Origin: Nannocystis pusilla
GTDB taxonomy: Bacteria > Myxococcota_A > Polyangia > Nannocystales > Nannocystaceae
Length of the DNA: 64,000 nt
Reading direction: 5' to 3'
Assembly (NCBI RefSeq): GCF_020073745.1
Contig: NZ_JAIRAU010000039.1
Coordinates: 1 to 64,000 of the forward strand
Part shown: positions 35,939 to 43,775 of the stretch, piece by piece
Layout: each line of letters begins with the position of its first letter
How positions within the stretch are numbered: position 1 is the stretch's first letter
The notes under the pieces: generated by a model
What the model saw: only the letters and a program-made list of their open reading frames with translations
Database searches by the model: none
What the model was told of the DNA's origin: nothing
Translations under genes and position numbers: made by a program

Positions 35939-37980
35939 GCGGTGGGCTCTCCCTCGCCGTCGCCCGGCGCCGCCGCTTCGGCCGCCGCGTGCGCCTCGAG
36001 CCGCGCCACCGCCCCTGCCAGCACCTTGCGCACCAGCGGATCGGGCTCGACCGCGTGCACCCGCCGCAGCGGCGGCAGGGCCGTCGTGTCGCCGCGCTCG
36101 CCGAGCGCCTCCGCGGCCGCCCAGCGCACGTCCCAGCGCGGATGCTCGAGCAGCCCGAGCACCGCCGCCGTCGCCCGGTGGCCCTTGCAGCCCGACAGCC
36201 CGCGCGCCGCCGCCTTCACGATCTCGTGGTCGGGCGCGCGGCACAGGCTCATCAACATCACCAGGTCCTGATCGGTGCCCGAGCGGCTGAGGCCCGCGAT
36301 CGCCTGGATCACCACCGCCGGCGCGTTGTCGGCCAGCACCACCTCGCGCAGGCGCGCCAGCGCGATCGGGTTGTCGAGCCCGACCAGCGCCTGCACGGCC
36401 GCGGCGCGGACCGACGAGCTCGGGTCGCGCGAGGCCGTCAGCAGCGCCGGCACCGACTCGGCCGCGCCGAGCTGACCGAGGCTGCGGCAGGCCGCCGCGC
36501 GCACGCCCGCGTCCTCGTCGTGCAGCGCCAACGCCAGCGCCGCCGCGCCCTCGTGCTCCCCGGCGATCTGCCCCAGCGCCCGCGCGGCCAGCAGGCGCAC
36601 GCCGACGTCGCGCTCGCCGAGCCAGGCGATCAGCGGCGCCACGAACCCGACGTCTCCGCCGCGACCGAGCAGCCCGAACGCGCGGCACAGGTTGCGCAGC
36701 AGCGCCCCGCTCGCCCCCTCCTCGACCGGCAGGTGCGGCGCGACGCGAGCGTGCCGCGACCCGAGCGCGCGCCCGGCCACCGCCGCGAACGCCACCGCCG
36801 CCGCCTCGCCCGCCGGGCCCTCCAGAGCCAGCGCGCGGGCCAGCGGCGCGATCGCCTCGGCCCCGCCGACCTTGCCGAGCGCCGTCGCGGCCATGCAGGC
36901 GGCGTGCGCGTCGGGGCCGGCCAGCGCCGTCGTCAACGCCTCGACCAGCCGCGGGTGATTGCCCGCGGGACCCAACCCGCTGATCAGCAGGAACAGATCG
37001 CCGAGCACCTCGGGAGCTGCCTGTTCGACCATGTCCACAAGGACAGGCACCGCCGGCGCGCCGAGCCCCGCCGCGAACTCGACCGCGCGCTCGCGCAGCT
37101 CCGGATCCGACATGGCCTGCAGGACATAGGACAGGCTGCCCACGTCCGCGAGCGCGCCGGCCAGCGCCAGCGCGGCCAGCTTGACCTCGAGCTGGCGGTG
37201 CGCGACGAGCTCGCGGATCCGCTGGCGCAGCGGCTCGCCGTCGCCGGCGGCCAGCGCCGCCGCGACCGCCACCGGATCGCCGCGGAGCGACAGCGTCGCG
37301 TGCAGCTTCACCACCGCCACCGCCGCGGCCGCCCGCACGCCGGGCATCGCCTCGCCGAGGTAGCGCACCAGCGGCCCCGCCACCCGCGGGTCGCCGCTGT
37401 GCCCGAGCACCGCCACCGCCGCCCGGCGCGTGACCGGATCGGCCAGCAGCGGCGCCAGCCGCTCCGGCGCGATCGCCACGCCGAGGCGCGCCAGGGCGTC
37501 GAGGGCGAACATCCGCAGCATCTCCGAGCTGTCCGAAAGGACATTCGTCAGCGCCCGCTCGGCGTCGGCCGTGCCGAGCACGCCGAGGGCCGTCGCCGCC
37601 GACGCGCGCACGTTGTCGTCGCCGGGCGCGCCGAGGATCGCCGCCAGCAGCGGCACGTCGTCGACGCCGCCGACGTCGCCGAGCAGGTCGACGATCATGC
37701 GCGCCCCGGGCCCGCCCGCGCGCAGGCGCCGACGGATCGCCGGCACCACCGAGGGACCGATGCCGGTCAGCACCTCGTGACAGACCGAGCGCCGCGCCAC
37801 CGAGTCGGGCGAGACCAGGCCGTCGAGCAGTTGTTCGACCAGCAGCGCCAGCTGGTCGGGCGCGGGCGGCTGCTCGCGGACCACGGACATCAGATCGCGA
37901 GCGGCGTCCTTGCGCTCGCGCCAGCGCTCACTGCCGAAGGACTCGAGACAGCGCGCGAGATCGGGGCGTAGCGGGTTCAT
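35935..37980 (-). CDS. HEAT-repeat protein of the chemosensory operon
   Basis: The 681-residue, all-helical protein consists of about 16-18 HEAT repeats, as shown by recurring units such as VRAAAAVAVVKL, VRLLAARALGQIAGE, VRAAACRSLGQLGA, VRAAAVQALVGL and WDVRWAAAEALGERGD. There are no enzyme motifs, signal peptide or membrane helices. It overlaps its neighbours by ATGA and GTGA, so it belongs to the operon. HEAT-repeat partners are found in some myxobacterial Che clusters, where they are thought to bind receptor-CheA complexes; I recall this generally for Myxococcus and cannot prove the match. Two perfect TGTCC-N4-GGACA palindromes (37032 and 37530) occur within the gene. Confidence 0.88.
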   Translation of the reverse strand: MNPLRPDLARCLESFGSERWRERKDAARDLMSVVREQPPAPDQLALLVEQLLDGLVSPDSVARRSVCHEVLTGIGPSVVPAIRRRLRAGGPGARMIVDLLGDVGGVDDVPLLAAILGAPGDDNVRASAATALGVLGTADAERALTNVLSDSSEMLRMFALDALARLGVAIAPERLAPLLADPVTRRAAVAVLGHSGDPRVAGPLVRYLGEAMPGVRAAAAVAVVKLHATLSLRGDPVAVAAALAAGDGEPLRQRIRELVAHRQLEVKLAALALAGALADVGSLSYVLQAMSDPELRERAVEFAAGLGAPAVPVLVDMVEQAAPEVLGDLFLLISGLGPAGNHPRLVEALTTALAGPDAHAACMAATALGKVGGAEAIAPLARALALEGPAGEAAAVAFAAVAGRALGSRHARVAPHLPVEEGASGALLRNLCRAFGLLGRGGDVGFVAPLIAWLGERDVGVRLLAARALGQIAGEHEGAAALALALHDEDAGVRAAACRSLGQLGAAESVPALLTASRDPSSSVRAAAVQALVGLDNPIALARLREVVLADNAPAVVIQAIAGLSRSGTDQDLVMLMSLCRAPDHEIVKAAARGLSGCKGHRATAAVLGLLEHPRWDVRWAAAEALGERGDTTALPPLRRVHAVEPDPLVRKVLAGAVARLEAHAAAEAAAPGDGEGEPTA

Positions 37981-38699
37981 CGGGGCTCCCCGGGATCGAG
38001 GTTGAACATCCGCATCATGTCGTCGAAGGCGGCGCCGATCGGATCGACGCCAGGTGCCAGCGGGACCGGGTTGATCTGGCGGAACAGTTGACGGGCCGCG
38101 TCGAGGTCGCCGGCCAGCAGCGCGCGCGCCTCGGCCTGGGTCGAGGCCGCGAGCACGCGGTCGCCCGCGTAGAGGATCAGGTCGGCGACGATCAGCTCGG
38201 ACAGCCGCAGCGTGCGTCCGCGCTGCTCGAACAGCCGCTGATCGCCCTCGTCCTGGATCGTCGAAAGCACCGCCTCGGCCTCGACCAGCCCGGGCATCGC
38301 CGCCGGATCGCCGCCGAGCAGCTGCCACAGCTTGCCGGGCAGCTGATCGCCGAGGCGGTGGATCTCGACGTAGTCGTCGGCGCCGTAGAGCTGGGTCGGC
38401 CGGCGCTTGTAGCTCGTCCTGCGGAACACCGACGCCACCAGCACCACCGCGGGGATCGGCGCCGGCAGGTCGACCTTCGCCAGCTGGATCAGCTCGTGGC
38501 ACGGGGTGCCGCCCGGCAACGCGACGTCGAGCACGAGCGCGGCGAACATCTCCGCCCGCATCGCCTTCTCCGCCTCGGCGGTGTCGCACACCGTGACCGC
38601 CGTGAACCCCTGCGCCGCCAGCACGCGGCCGATCGCCTGTCCGAGCGCCAGTCGCTCGTGGGCGACCAGGATCTTGAGCTTCGCCTGCGCCTCGCTCAC
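37977..38699 (-). CDS. degenerate response-regulator receiver protein
   Basis: A 240-residue protein. Residues 1-125 have the receiver fold pattern (KLKILVAHERLALGQAIGRVL, ALVLDVALPGG with the phospho-acceptor position, PAVVLVASVFRR, YGADDYVEI), but the acidic pocket VDD is AHE and the conserved Lys after GADDYV is missing. Phosphorylation by CheA is therefore doubtful. The C-terminal 100 residues have helical segments and an Asp/Met-rich end (AAFDDMMRMFNLDPGEPR). It overlaps the HEAT gene by ATGA and lies six bases after cheW. It may be a pseudo-receiver scaffold. Confidence 0.75.
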   Translation of the reverse strand: MSEAQAKLKILVAHERLALGQAIGRVLAAQGFTAVTVCDTAEAEKAMRAEMFAALVLDVALPGGTPCHELIQLAKVDLPAPIPAVVLVASVFRRTSYKRRPTQLYGADDYVEIHRLGDQLPGKLWQLLGGDPAAMPGLVEAEAVLSTIQDEGDQRLFEQRGRTLRLSELIVADLILYAGDRVLAASTQAEARALLAGDLDAARQLFRQINPVPLAPGVDPIGAAFDDMMRMFNLDPGEPR

Positions 38700-38705
38700 C
38701 CCGCG

Positions 38706-39323
38706 CTACCTCCCCCCCGCGCGCAGCAGCGCGTCGAGGTTGATCACGAACACCATGTCTTCCGCCGCCGGGCGCTCGTCGGTCGGCGCCGGGTGGGCCG
38801 GCGCCGACGCGGCGGCCTGCGAGCGGCGATCGGGGCCGAGGAGCGGCTGGCGTCGACCTTCCGGGCGGTCGCGGTGCCGGATGGCGCGCGACACACCGCT
38901 GAAGATGTTGCCCTCGGCGGTGCGCTCGAGCTCCGGTCGCAGCATCGACGGCGCCGGCCGCAGCCCGCCCGCCGGCACGCGCAGCTCGCCGAGCACGCGG
39001 TCGACCTTGAGCCCGGCGATCCGGCCGGCGACGCTGACGATGATGAGCTTGTTGAGGTGATCGATGGCCGGGTCGATCGGCACGCCGAAGCGGCGCCGCA
39101 GGTCGACCACGGGGATCACCACCCCGCGCAGCTGGATCACGCCCTCGACGATCGCCGGCGCGTAGGGCACCGGGCGGATCGGGTACGGGCGCGCCTGGAT
39201 CACTTCCTTGATCCGCATGATCTCGATGCCATAGAGGCCCTGCCCGACGTAGAAGCCGGCGACCTTGAGCTCCTCGTCGCCGGCGTTGGCGCGGCCCTCG
39301 CGACCTTCGCGCGCATCGATCAC
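38706..39323 (-). CDS. cheW: CheW-like coupling protein with extended linker
   Basis: A 205-residue CheW domain (VAGFYVGQGLYGIEIMRIKEVI, RPVPYAPAIVEGVIQLRGVVIPVVDLRRRFG, DHLNKLIIVSVAGRIAGLKVDRVLGELRV). The region after about residue 140 is disordered and basic (AIRHRDRPEGRRQ), and the final strand MVFVINLDALL completes the fold. CheW joins CheA to receptors. The GTG at 39323 overlaps the stop of the other cheW by GTGA. Two different CheW proteins in one operon suggest more than one array contact. Confidence 0.9.
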   Translation of the reverse strand: MIDAREGREGRANAGDEELKVAGFYVGQGLYGIEIMRIKEVIQARPYPIRPVPYAPAIVEGVIQLRGVVIPVVDLRRRFGVPIDPAIDHLNKLIIVSVAGRIAGLKVDRVLGELRVPAGGLRPAPSMLRPELERTAEGNIFSGVSRAIRHRDRPEGRRQPLLGPDRRSQAAASAPAHPAPTDERPAAEDMVFVINLDALLRAGGR

Positions 39324-39886
39324 GGGCGCCCCTCCTCGGTCGCCGCCAGCTTGACGAAGTCCTTGGCGTCGAGCAGCGCCGGCAGCTGGAGGATGATGAC
39401 GAGCTCGCCGTCGTTGCGGCCGAGCGCGCGGATGTACTCGGCGCGCGCGCCGGTCAGGCCGCCCGGCTTGTCCTCCATCGCCTCGGGCGGGATCCGGATC
39501 ACGTCCATGACCTCGTCGACCACCAGCCCGTACGGCTCCTCGTTGTAGTGCACGATCAGCACCCGGGCCGCCCGCCCGCGCTCGACCGGGCGCAGGCGTA
39601 GCCTTCGGGACAGGTCGATGACCGGCATGATGCGGCCGCGGACGTTGCCGATCCCGAGCAGGAAGTCGGCCGTGCGCGGCACGTGGGTGGTCTGGAAGAC
39701 CTTGCTGATCTCCTCGATCTCGTGGATCGCCAGGCCGTAGACCTCGCCGCTGACGCGGAACGTCACGTACTGCTGCAGGTCCTGCCGGACCTCGCGCTTG
39801 TAGCCGTGCTCGTAGTCCTCGTCGGTGACCACCGCCTCGCCGCTGCGCAGCAAGGCCTGCCACAGGTCCTCGCGCTCACCGGACAT
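39320..39886 (-). CDS. cheW: CheW coupling protein
   Basis: The 188-residue protein is a CheW with a 38-residue N-terminal lead (EDYEHGYKREVRQ). Typical segments are YVTFRVSGEVYGLAIHEIEEISKVFQTTHVPRT, LLGIGNVRGRIMPVIDLSRRL and RVLIVHYNEEPYGLVVDEVMDVIRI. It bridges CheA and chemoreceptors. Its start overlaps the end of cheA by 11 bases. The N-terminal lead differs from the classical 150-residue CheW. Confidence 0.92.
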   Translation of the reverse strand: MSGEREDLWQALLRSGEAVVTDEDYEHGYKREVRQDLQQYVTFRVSGEVYGLAIHEIEEISKVFQTTHVPRTADFLLGIGNVRGRIMPVIDLSRRLRLRPVERGRAARVLIVHYNEEPYGLVVDEVMDVIRIPPEAMEDKPGGLTGARAEYIRALGRNDGELVIILQLPALLDAKDFVKLAATEEGRP

Positions 39887-42068
39887 GCCCGCCTCCGATC
39901 GTGAACGCGGCGTCCGACTGGCGCACGCCCTCGTCGACGAGGCGGCCGACGTCGAGCAGCAGCACCGTGCGGTTGGCCCCGAGCTCGGTCGCCCCGGCGA
40001 TGCCCGGGACGTTGCGGACCGCGCTGCCGAGCGGCTTGATGACGACGTCCTGCTGTCCGAGCAGCTCGTCGACCACCAGCCCGACGCGGTGCTGGGCCAG
40101 GCCGACCACCACCACGTAGAGGCGGTTCGGGTCGCGGTAGTTCTTGTTCAGCGGCTTGAGGCCGAACAGGCGCGACAGCTGCAGCAGCGGCAGCGTGCGG
40201 CCGCGCAGCGTGATCACCTCGTGGCCCTCGATCGTCCCGATCTCGCGCGTCTCGACCATGATCGACTCGAGCACCGAGTTGAGCGGGATGCAGAACGTGT
40301 GCCCCGCCGACTGGATGACCAGCGCCTGGATGATCGCCAGCGTCACCGGCAGCGTGATCGAGAACGTCGTGCCGCGGCCGAGGTCGGTGGTCACGTCGAT
40401 CATCCCCGACAGGCGGGCGATGTTGGTCTTGACGATGTCCATGCCGACGCCGCGGCCCGACAGCTCGGTCGCCGCGTCGCGGGTGCTGAAGCCCGGCTGG
40501 AAGATCAGGTTGACCGCCTCGCCCGGGGTCAGCGACGCCGCGTCGTCGCCGCTGATCAGGTTGCGACGGACCGCGACGTCGCGGATCCTGGTCCAGTCCA
40601 TCCCGCGGCCGTCGTCCTCGACCTCGATGACGACGCGGTTGCCCTTCTGGAACGCGCGCAGCTCGATCCTGCCGCCCGGCAGCTTGCCGAGGGCCACGCG
40701 CTCGGGCGCCGGCTCGATCCCGTGGTCGATGCAGTTGCGGATCATGTGCATCAGCGGGTCGGACAGCTCCTCGACGATCAACTTGTCGAGGACCGTCTCG
40801 GCGCCGGAGATGATGAGCCGGATCTCCTTGTCGAGGTCGCGGCTGAGCTTGCGGACCACCCGGGCCAGCTTGTCGAACACCTGGCCGATGGGGACCATGC
40901 GGACGTCGAGGATGCCCTGCTGCAACAGCGCCAGCTTGCGGTGCATGTCGCGGATCTGGACCTGCAGCTCGCGCGACACGTCGGCGCTGTGGTCGAGCTG
41001 GCGCAGCCCGTCGAGCACGCCGCCGAGGTTGGCCTGGACCAGCCCGAGCTCGCCGACCAGGTTCATCAGCACGTCGAGCCGGCGCAGGTCGACGCGGACC
41101 GTCTGGCTCAGGCTGCGCAGGCTCGCCTCGCTCGAGACCGCGCTGGCGGCGTCGGGCTCCTCCGTGCTGATCACCACCGTGCGCGACGGCGTCGAGCCCG
41201 CCGTGCGCGGCTGCTGCTCCGGCCGACGAGATGTCCCTTCGGACATGACCGGAGGGGCAGGTTTGGGCGCGGCCGGCGGCGCGGCCGGGCGACCGGCGGC
41301 CGGCGCGGGCGCGGACGGGGCCTCGCCCGCGGGCGTGAGCCGGTGCACCGTGACGTCGGGGTTGGCCAGCGCCGCGTTGATCTCGCCGAGGCTGCCCTTC
41401 GAGCCGAGCAGGATGTCGAGCTCGATCGCGTCGTCGGACGAGCCGTCGGCGCTCGGGAGGTACGTGATGACCTCCCCGTAGCCCTTCATCTTCTCCTTCA
41501 GCTGCTCGAGCCCGACATCGATCTGCATGATGTCGAACTTGGCGTGGACGCGGAACAGGTTGCGCCCGGCCTTGATGTTCTCGCGCAGCCGGTGCTCCTC
41601 GTACTCGGTGAGCACGCTGAGGATGTTCTCGCCGACCCACTCGAGGCTGTCCTGAGGGCCAGCCGACTCCGCCTCGCGCTCACCGAGCTGGCGCAGGCGC
41701 AGCAGCACCGGCTCGGTGTCGACCTCGCCGCCGCCCTCCTCGCCCTGCGGCGCGAGCAGGCGGCCGAACACCTCGATCGCCTCGAACAGCACGTCGAGCA
41801 CCGGGCGCGACAGGTCGAGCTTGCCGAGGCGCAGGCTGTCGAGCGTGTTCTCGAGGCTGTGGGCCAGCCCGCCGATGGCCGCGGCGCCGAACAGGCCGGC
41901 CAGGCCCTTCAGGCTGTGGATGGCGCGGAACGCCGCGTTGATGAGGTCCGGCTCCGGACCGCTGCCGCGCGCCTGCGCCTCGAGCTCGAGCAGCGTGCGC
42001 GAGAAGGTCTCGATGATCTCCTGCGCCTCGGCGATGAACTCGGCGGCGTTCTGATCGATGGCCGTCAA
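39876..42068 (-). CDS. cheA: chemotaxis histidine kinase CheA
   Basis: The 730-residue protein shows the CheA plan: Hpt domain with His51 (FRAIHSLKGLAGLFG), a second N-terminal region, a Pro/Ala-rich linker (about 245-310), dimerisation helices (VRVDLRRLDVLMNLVGELGLVQ), the ATP domain (N box MHMIRNCIDHGIE, G1 VEVEDDGRGMD, G2 SGRGVGMDIVKTNI, then TTFSITLPVTLAI) and a C-terminal CheW-like domain. It phosphorylates CheY and CheB on receptor signals. The linker includes a TGTCC-CTTC-GGACA palindrome (41232-41245). It overlaps cheY by ATGA. Confidence 0.95.
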   Translation of the reverse strand: MTAIDQNAAEFIAEAQEIIETFSRTLLELEAQARGSGPEPDLINAAFRAIHSLKGLAGLFGAAAIGGLAHSLENTLDSLRLGKLDLSRPVLDVLFEAIEVFGRLLAPQGEEGGGEVDTEPVLLRLRQLGEREAESAGPQDSLEWVGENILSVLTEYEEHRLRENIKAGRNLFRVHAKFDIMQIDVGLEQLKEKMKGYGEVITYLPSADGSSDDAIELDILLGSKGSLGEINAALANPDVTVHRLTPAGEAPSAPAPAAGRPAAPPAAPKPAPPVMSEGTSRRPEQQPRTAGSTPSRTVVISTEEPDAASAVSSEASLRSLSQTVRVDLRRLDVLMNLVGELGLVQANLGGVLDGLRQLDHSADVSRELQVQIRDMHRKLALLQQGILDVRMVPIGQVFDKLARVVRKLSRDLDKEIRLIISGAETVLDKLIVEELSDPLMHMIRNCIDHGIEPAPERVALGKLPGGRIELRAFQKGNRVVIEVEDDGRGMDWTRIRDVAVRRNLISGDDAASLTPGEAVNLIFQPGFSTRDAATELSGRGVGMDIVKTNIARLSGMIDVTTDLGRGTTFSITLPVTLAIIQALVIQSAGHTFCIPLNSVLESIMVETREIGTIEGHEVITLRGRTLPLLQLSRLFGLKPLNKNYRDPNRLYVVVVGLAQHRVGLVVDELLGQQDVVIKPLGSAVRNVPGIAGATELGANRTVLLLDVGRLVDEGVRQSDAAFTIGGGHVR

Positions 42069-42448
42069 TCGCCGCCTCCGAGCCCGCGCGCCTCGGCCAC
42101 CGCCGCGAGCAGGCCTGCTGGGGTGAAGGGCTTGGTGATCACGACCTTCGCGCCGGCGGCCCGGGCTCGCTCGACGTCGCCGAGGCGGCCCTCCGTGGTC
42201 ATCACCACCAGCGGGGTCTGCGAATAGCGCGGGTGCTCGCGGACTGCCCGGATCAGCTCGATCCCGTTGAAGTCGGGCATGTTCACGTCGAACACGAACA
42301 GCGAGTAGTCGCCGCGAGGCAACAGGCGTATGGCCTCGAAACCATGGCCGACCTCGTCGACGTCGTAGTCGCCGGTCGACTCCAGGACCGAGCTGACGAA
42401 GGTCCGCATCGCCGCGGAGTCATCGACGACCAGAGCGCGGATCGGCAT
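42065..42448 (-). CDS. cheY: CheY-like response regulator (first in operon)
   Basis: A 127-residue single receiver domain with VVDDS (Asp9/10), phospho-acceptor Asp54 (FVFDVNMPDFNG), Thr85 (MTTEG) and Lys106 (ITKPF). As first gene of the operon it is the likely main phosphate acceptor of CheA. The ATG at 42448 is preceded by TATACT only seven bases away and no Shine-Dalgarno sequence, so the mRNA may be leaderless. It overlaps cheA by ATGA. Confidence 0.92.
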   Translation of the reverse strand: MPIRALVVDDSAAMRTFVSSVLESTGDYDVDEVGHGFEAIRLLPRGDYSLFVFDVNMPDFNGIELIRAVREHPRYSQTPLVVMTTEGRLGDVERARAAGAKVVITKPFTPAGLLAAVAEARGLGGGD

Positions 42449-42455
42449 CTCGGCG

Positions 42456-42461
42456 AGTATA
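42456..42461 (-). promoter_or_regulatory. TATACT -10-like box of the chemosensory operon
   Basis: TATACT on the minus strand (42456-42461) is a near-consensus -10 box in an otherwise GC-rich region, seven bases before the cheY start codon. A -35 box is weak (TTAAGG near 42480-42485). It is the only good promoter candidate for the run of genes from cheY to xerD. Confidence 0.5.
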
Positions 42462-42584
42462 CGCCCGGACGCCCGTCCCCCTTAAGCGCGCGCGTGGGCC
42501 AGGATTGCGCAGAGGCCGCGCGGACAGCTGTACGGTCGCCGGGCGCGCACGCCTTTTACGCCGACCGCAACGCCGGTCGGGCGC

Positions 42585-43064
42585 TCAGCCCTCGCCGCGC
42601 AGCTTGGCCGCCAGCGCCTGCGCGACCCCGTTGACGAACGGCGCGCTGCGCTCGCTCCCGTAGCGGGCCGCCAGGCGGACCGCCTCGGAGACGATCACCG
42701 CACGTGGCGTTTCGGACAGGCCGAGGCTCTCCGCCCCGACCAGGCGCAGCACGTTGCGGTCGACCCGGTCCATCCGCGCCAGCCGCCACGAACGCGACGT
42801 CGCCTCGATCGCCTCGTCGATCTCCGCCGCGCGATCGCTGCTGACGGCCAGCAGGCGCCGCGCGAACTCGACGACCTTGGCGTCGGCCAGCCAGCCCCGC
42901 AGCTCCTGCCCGCCCTCTCCTGCCTCTGCAGGCGCGTGGGCCCAGAACAGCTCGAGCGCTCGCGGCCGCTCCTCGGGCCGGTACGACTCGAGGTGGCACA
43001 GCGCCAGCAGGGCCACCTCTCGCCCGTGGGCGCGATGCGGGTGTCGCGGCTTGGCGTCAGCCAC
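42585..43064 (-). CDS. nusB: transcription antitermination factor NusB
   Basis: The 159-residue helical protein has the NusB pattern: HGREVALLALCHLE at the start, then RMDRVDRNVLRLVGAESLG and ETPRAVIVSEAVRLAARYGSERSAPFVNGVAQAL. NusB with NusE (S10) binds the boxA RNA in rRNA leaders and supports antitermination. It overlaps ribH by 8 bases, a ribH-nusB arrangement conserved in many bacteria. The middle part (about 25-60) is Ala/Glu-rich and more variable. Confidence 0.92.
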   Translation of the reverse strand: MADAKPRHPHRAHGREVALLALCHLESYRPEERPRALELFWAHAPAEAGEGGQELRGWLADAKVVEFARRLLAVSSDRAAEIDEAIEATSRSWRLARMDRVDRNVLRLVGAESLGLSETPRAVIVSEAVRLAARYGSERSAPFVNGVAQALAAKLRGEG

Positions 43065-43584
43065 TGGCGGCCTCGGTCTGGGCGTCGGCCGCCCCGCGCG
43101 CCGCGATCTCGCGGTACAGCCGGACCTGCTCGACCGCCGCCATCGCCGCCTCGGCGCCCTTGTTGCCGGCCTTGGCGCCCGCGCGGTTGATCGCCTGCTC
43201 GAGCGTGTCGGTGGTCAGCACCCCGAACGTCACCGGCACCTCGAACGCGAGCGCCATCTGCGACACGCCGCGCGTGCACTCGGCGGCGATCAGATCGAAG
43301 TGCACCGTGTCGCCGCGGATCAGGCAGCCGAGCGTGATCACGGCGTCGTAGCTCTTGGCCGACAGCACCTGGCCGACCACCATCGGGATCTCGAACGCGC
43401 CCGGGCAGCGGACCACCGTGATGTCCTCGGAGCGGGCGCCGGAGCGCACCAGCGCGTCGACGGCCCCCTCGAGCAGGCGCTCCGTGATGAAGCTGTTGAA
43501 GCGGCTCACGACGATCGCCAGTCGCAGCCCCGCCGCGTCGAGCGAGCCCTCGATCGCCTGCACCTTCGCCAGAACCTCGGCCAT
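43057..43584 (-). CDS. ribH: 6,7-dimethyl-8-ribityllumazine synthase
   Basis: The 175-residue protein has the RibH signatures: LAIVVSRFNSFITERLLEGA, VVRCPGAFEIPMV, ITLGCLIRGDTVHFDLIAAE (catalytic His within GDTVHFD) and VPVTFGVLTTDTLEQAINRAG. It makes the last riboflavin intermediate from 5-amino-6-ribitylamino-uracil and dihydroxybutanone phosphate, usually as a 60-mer or decamer. The ATG at 43584 matches the family start; an in-frame ATG 36 bases upstream is not needed. Other rib genes are outside the window. Confidence 0.94.
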   Translation of the reverse strand: MAEVLAKVQAIEGSLDAAGLRLAIVVSRFNSFITERLLEGAVDALVRSGARSEDITVVRCPGAFEIPMVVGQVLSAKSYDAVITLGCLIRGDTVHFDLIAAECTRGVSQMALAFEVPVTFGVLTTDTLEQAINRAGAKAGNKGAEAAMAAVEQVRLYREIAARGAADAQTEAASG

Positions 43585-43651
43585 GCCCGGCGGCTTACCC
43601 CGACTTCGCAGGGCGATCAAGCGCCCTCACGCATGACTCGCCCGAGAGCAG

Positions 43652-43756
43652 CGAAGGCTCCGCCTGCGCTCGCGGAGACCGCGATGATCAGACGGAGCCT
43701 TCGATGTCGGTCCGGGCCGGACCGGGAGCCGTACGCCCCGCGCCGCGGCGCGGGGC
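43652..43756. terminator. two strong hairpins between rpsA and ribH
   Basis: CGAAGGCTCCG (43652-43662) pairs exactly with 43693-43703 across a 30-base loop. GCCCCGCGCCG (43735-43745) pairs with 43746-43756. Together they probably end or stabilise the rpsA transcript on the minus strand. There is no T-run, so Rho-independent termination is uncertain. Confidence 0.5.
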
Positions 43757-43775
43757 CCTCAAGGTACCGCGACGT

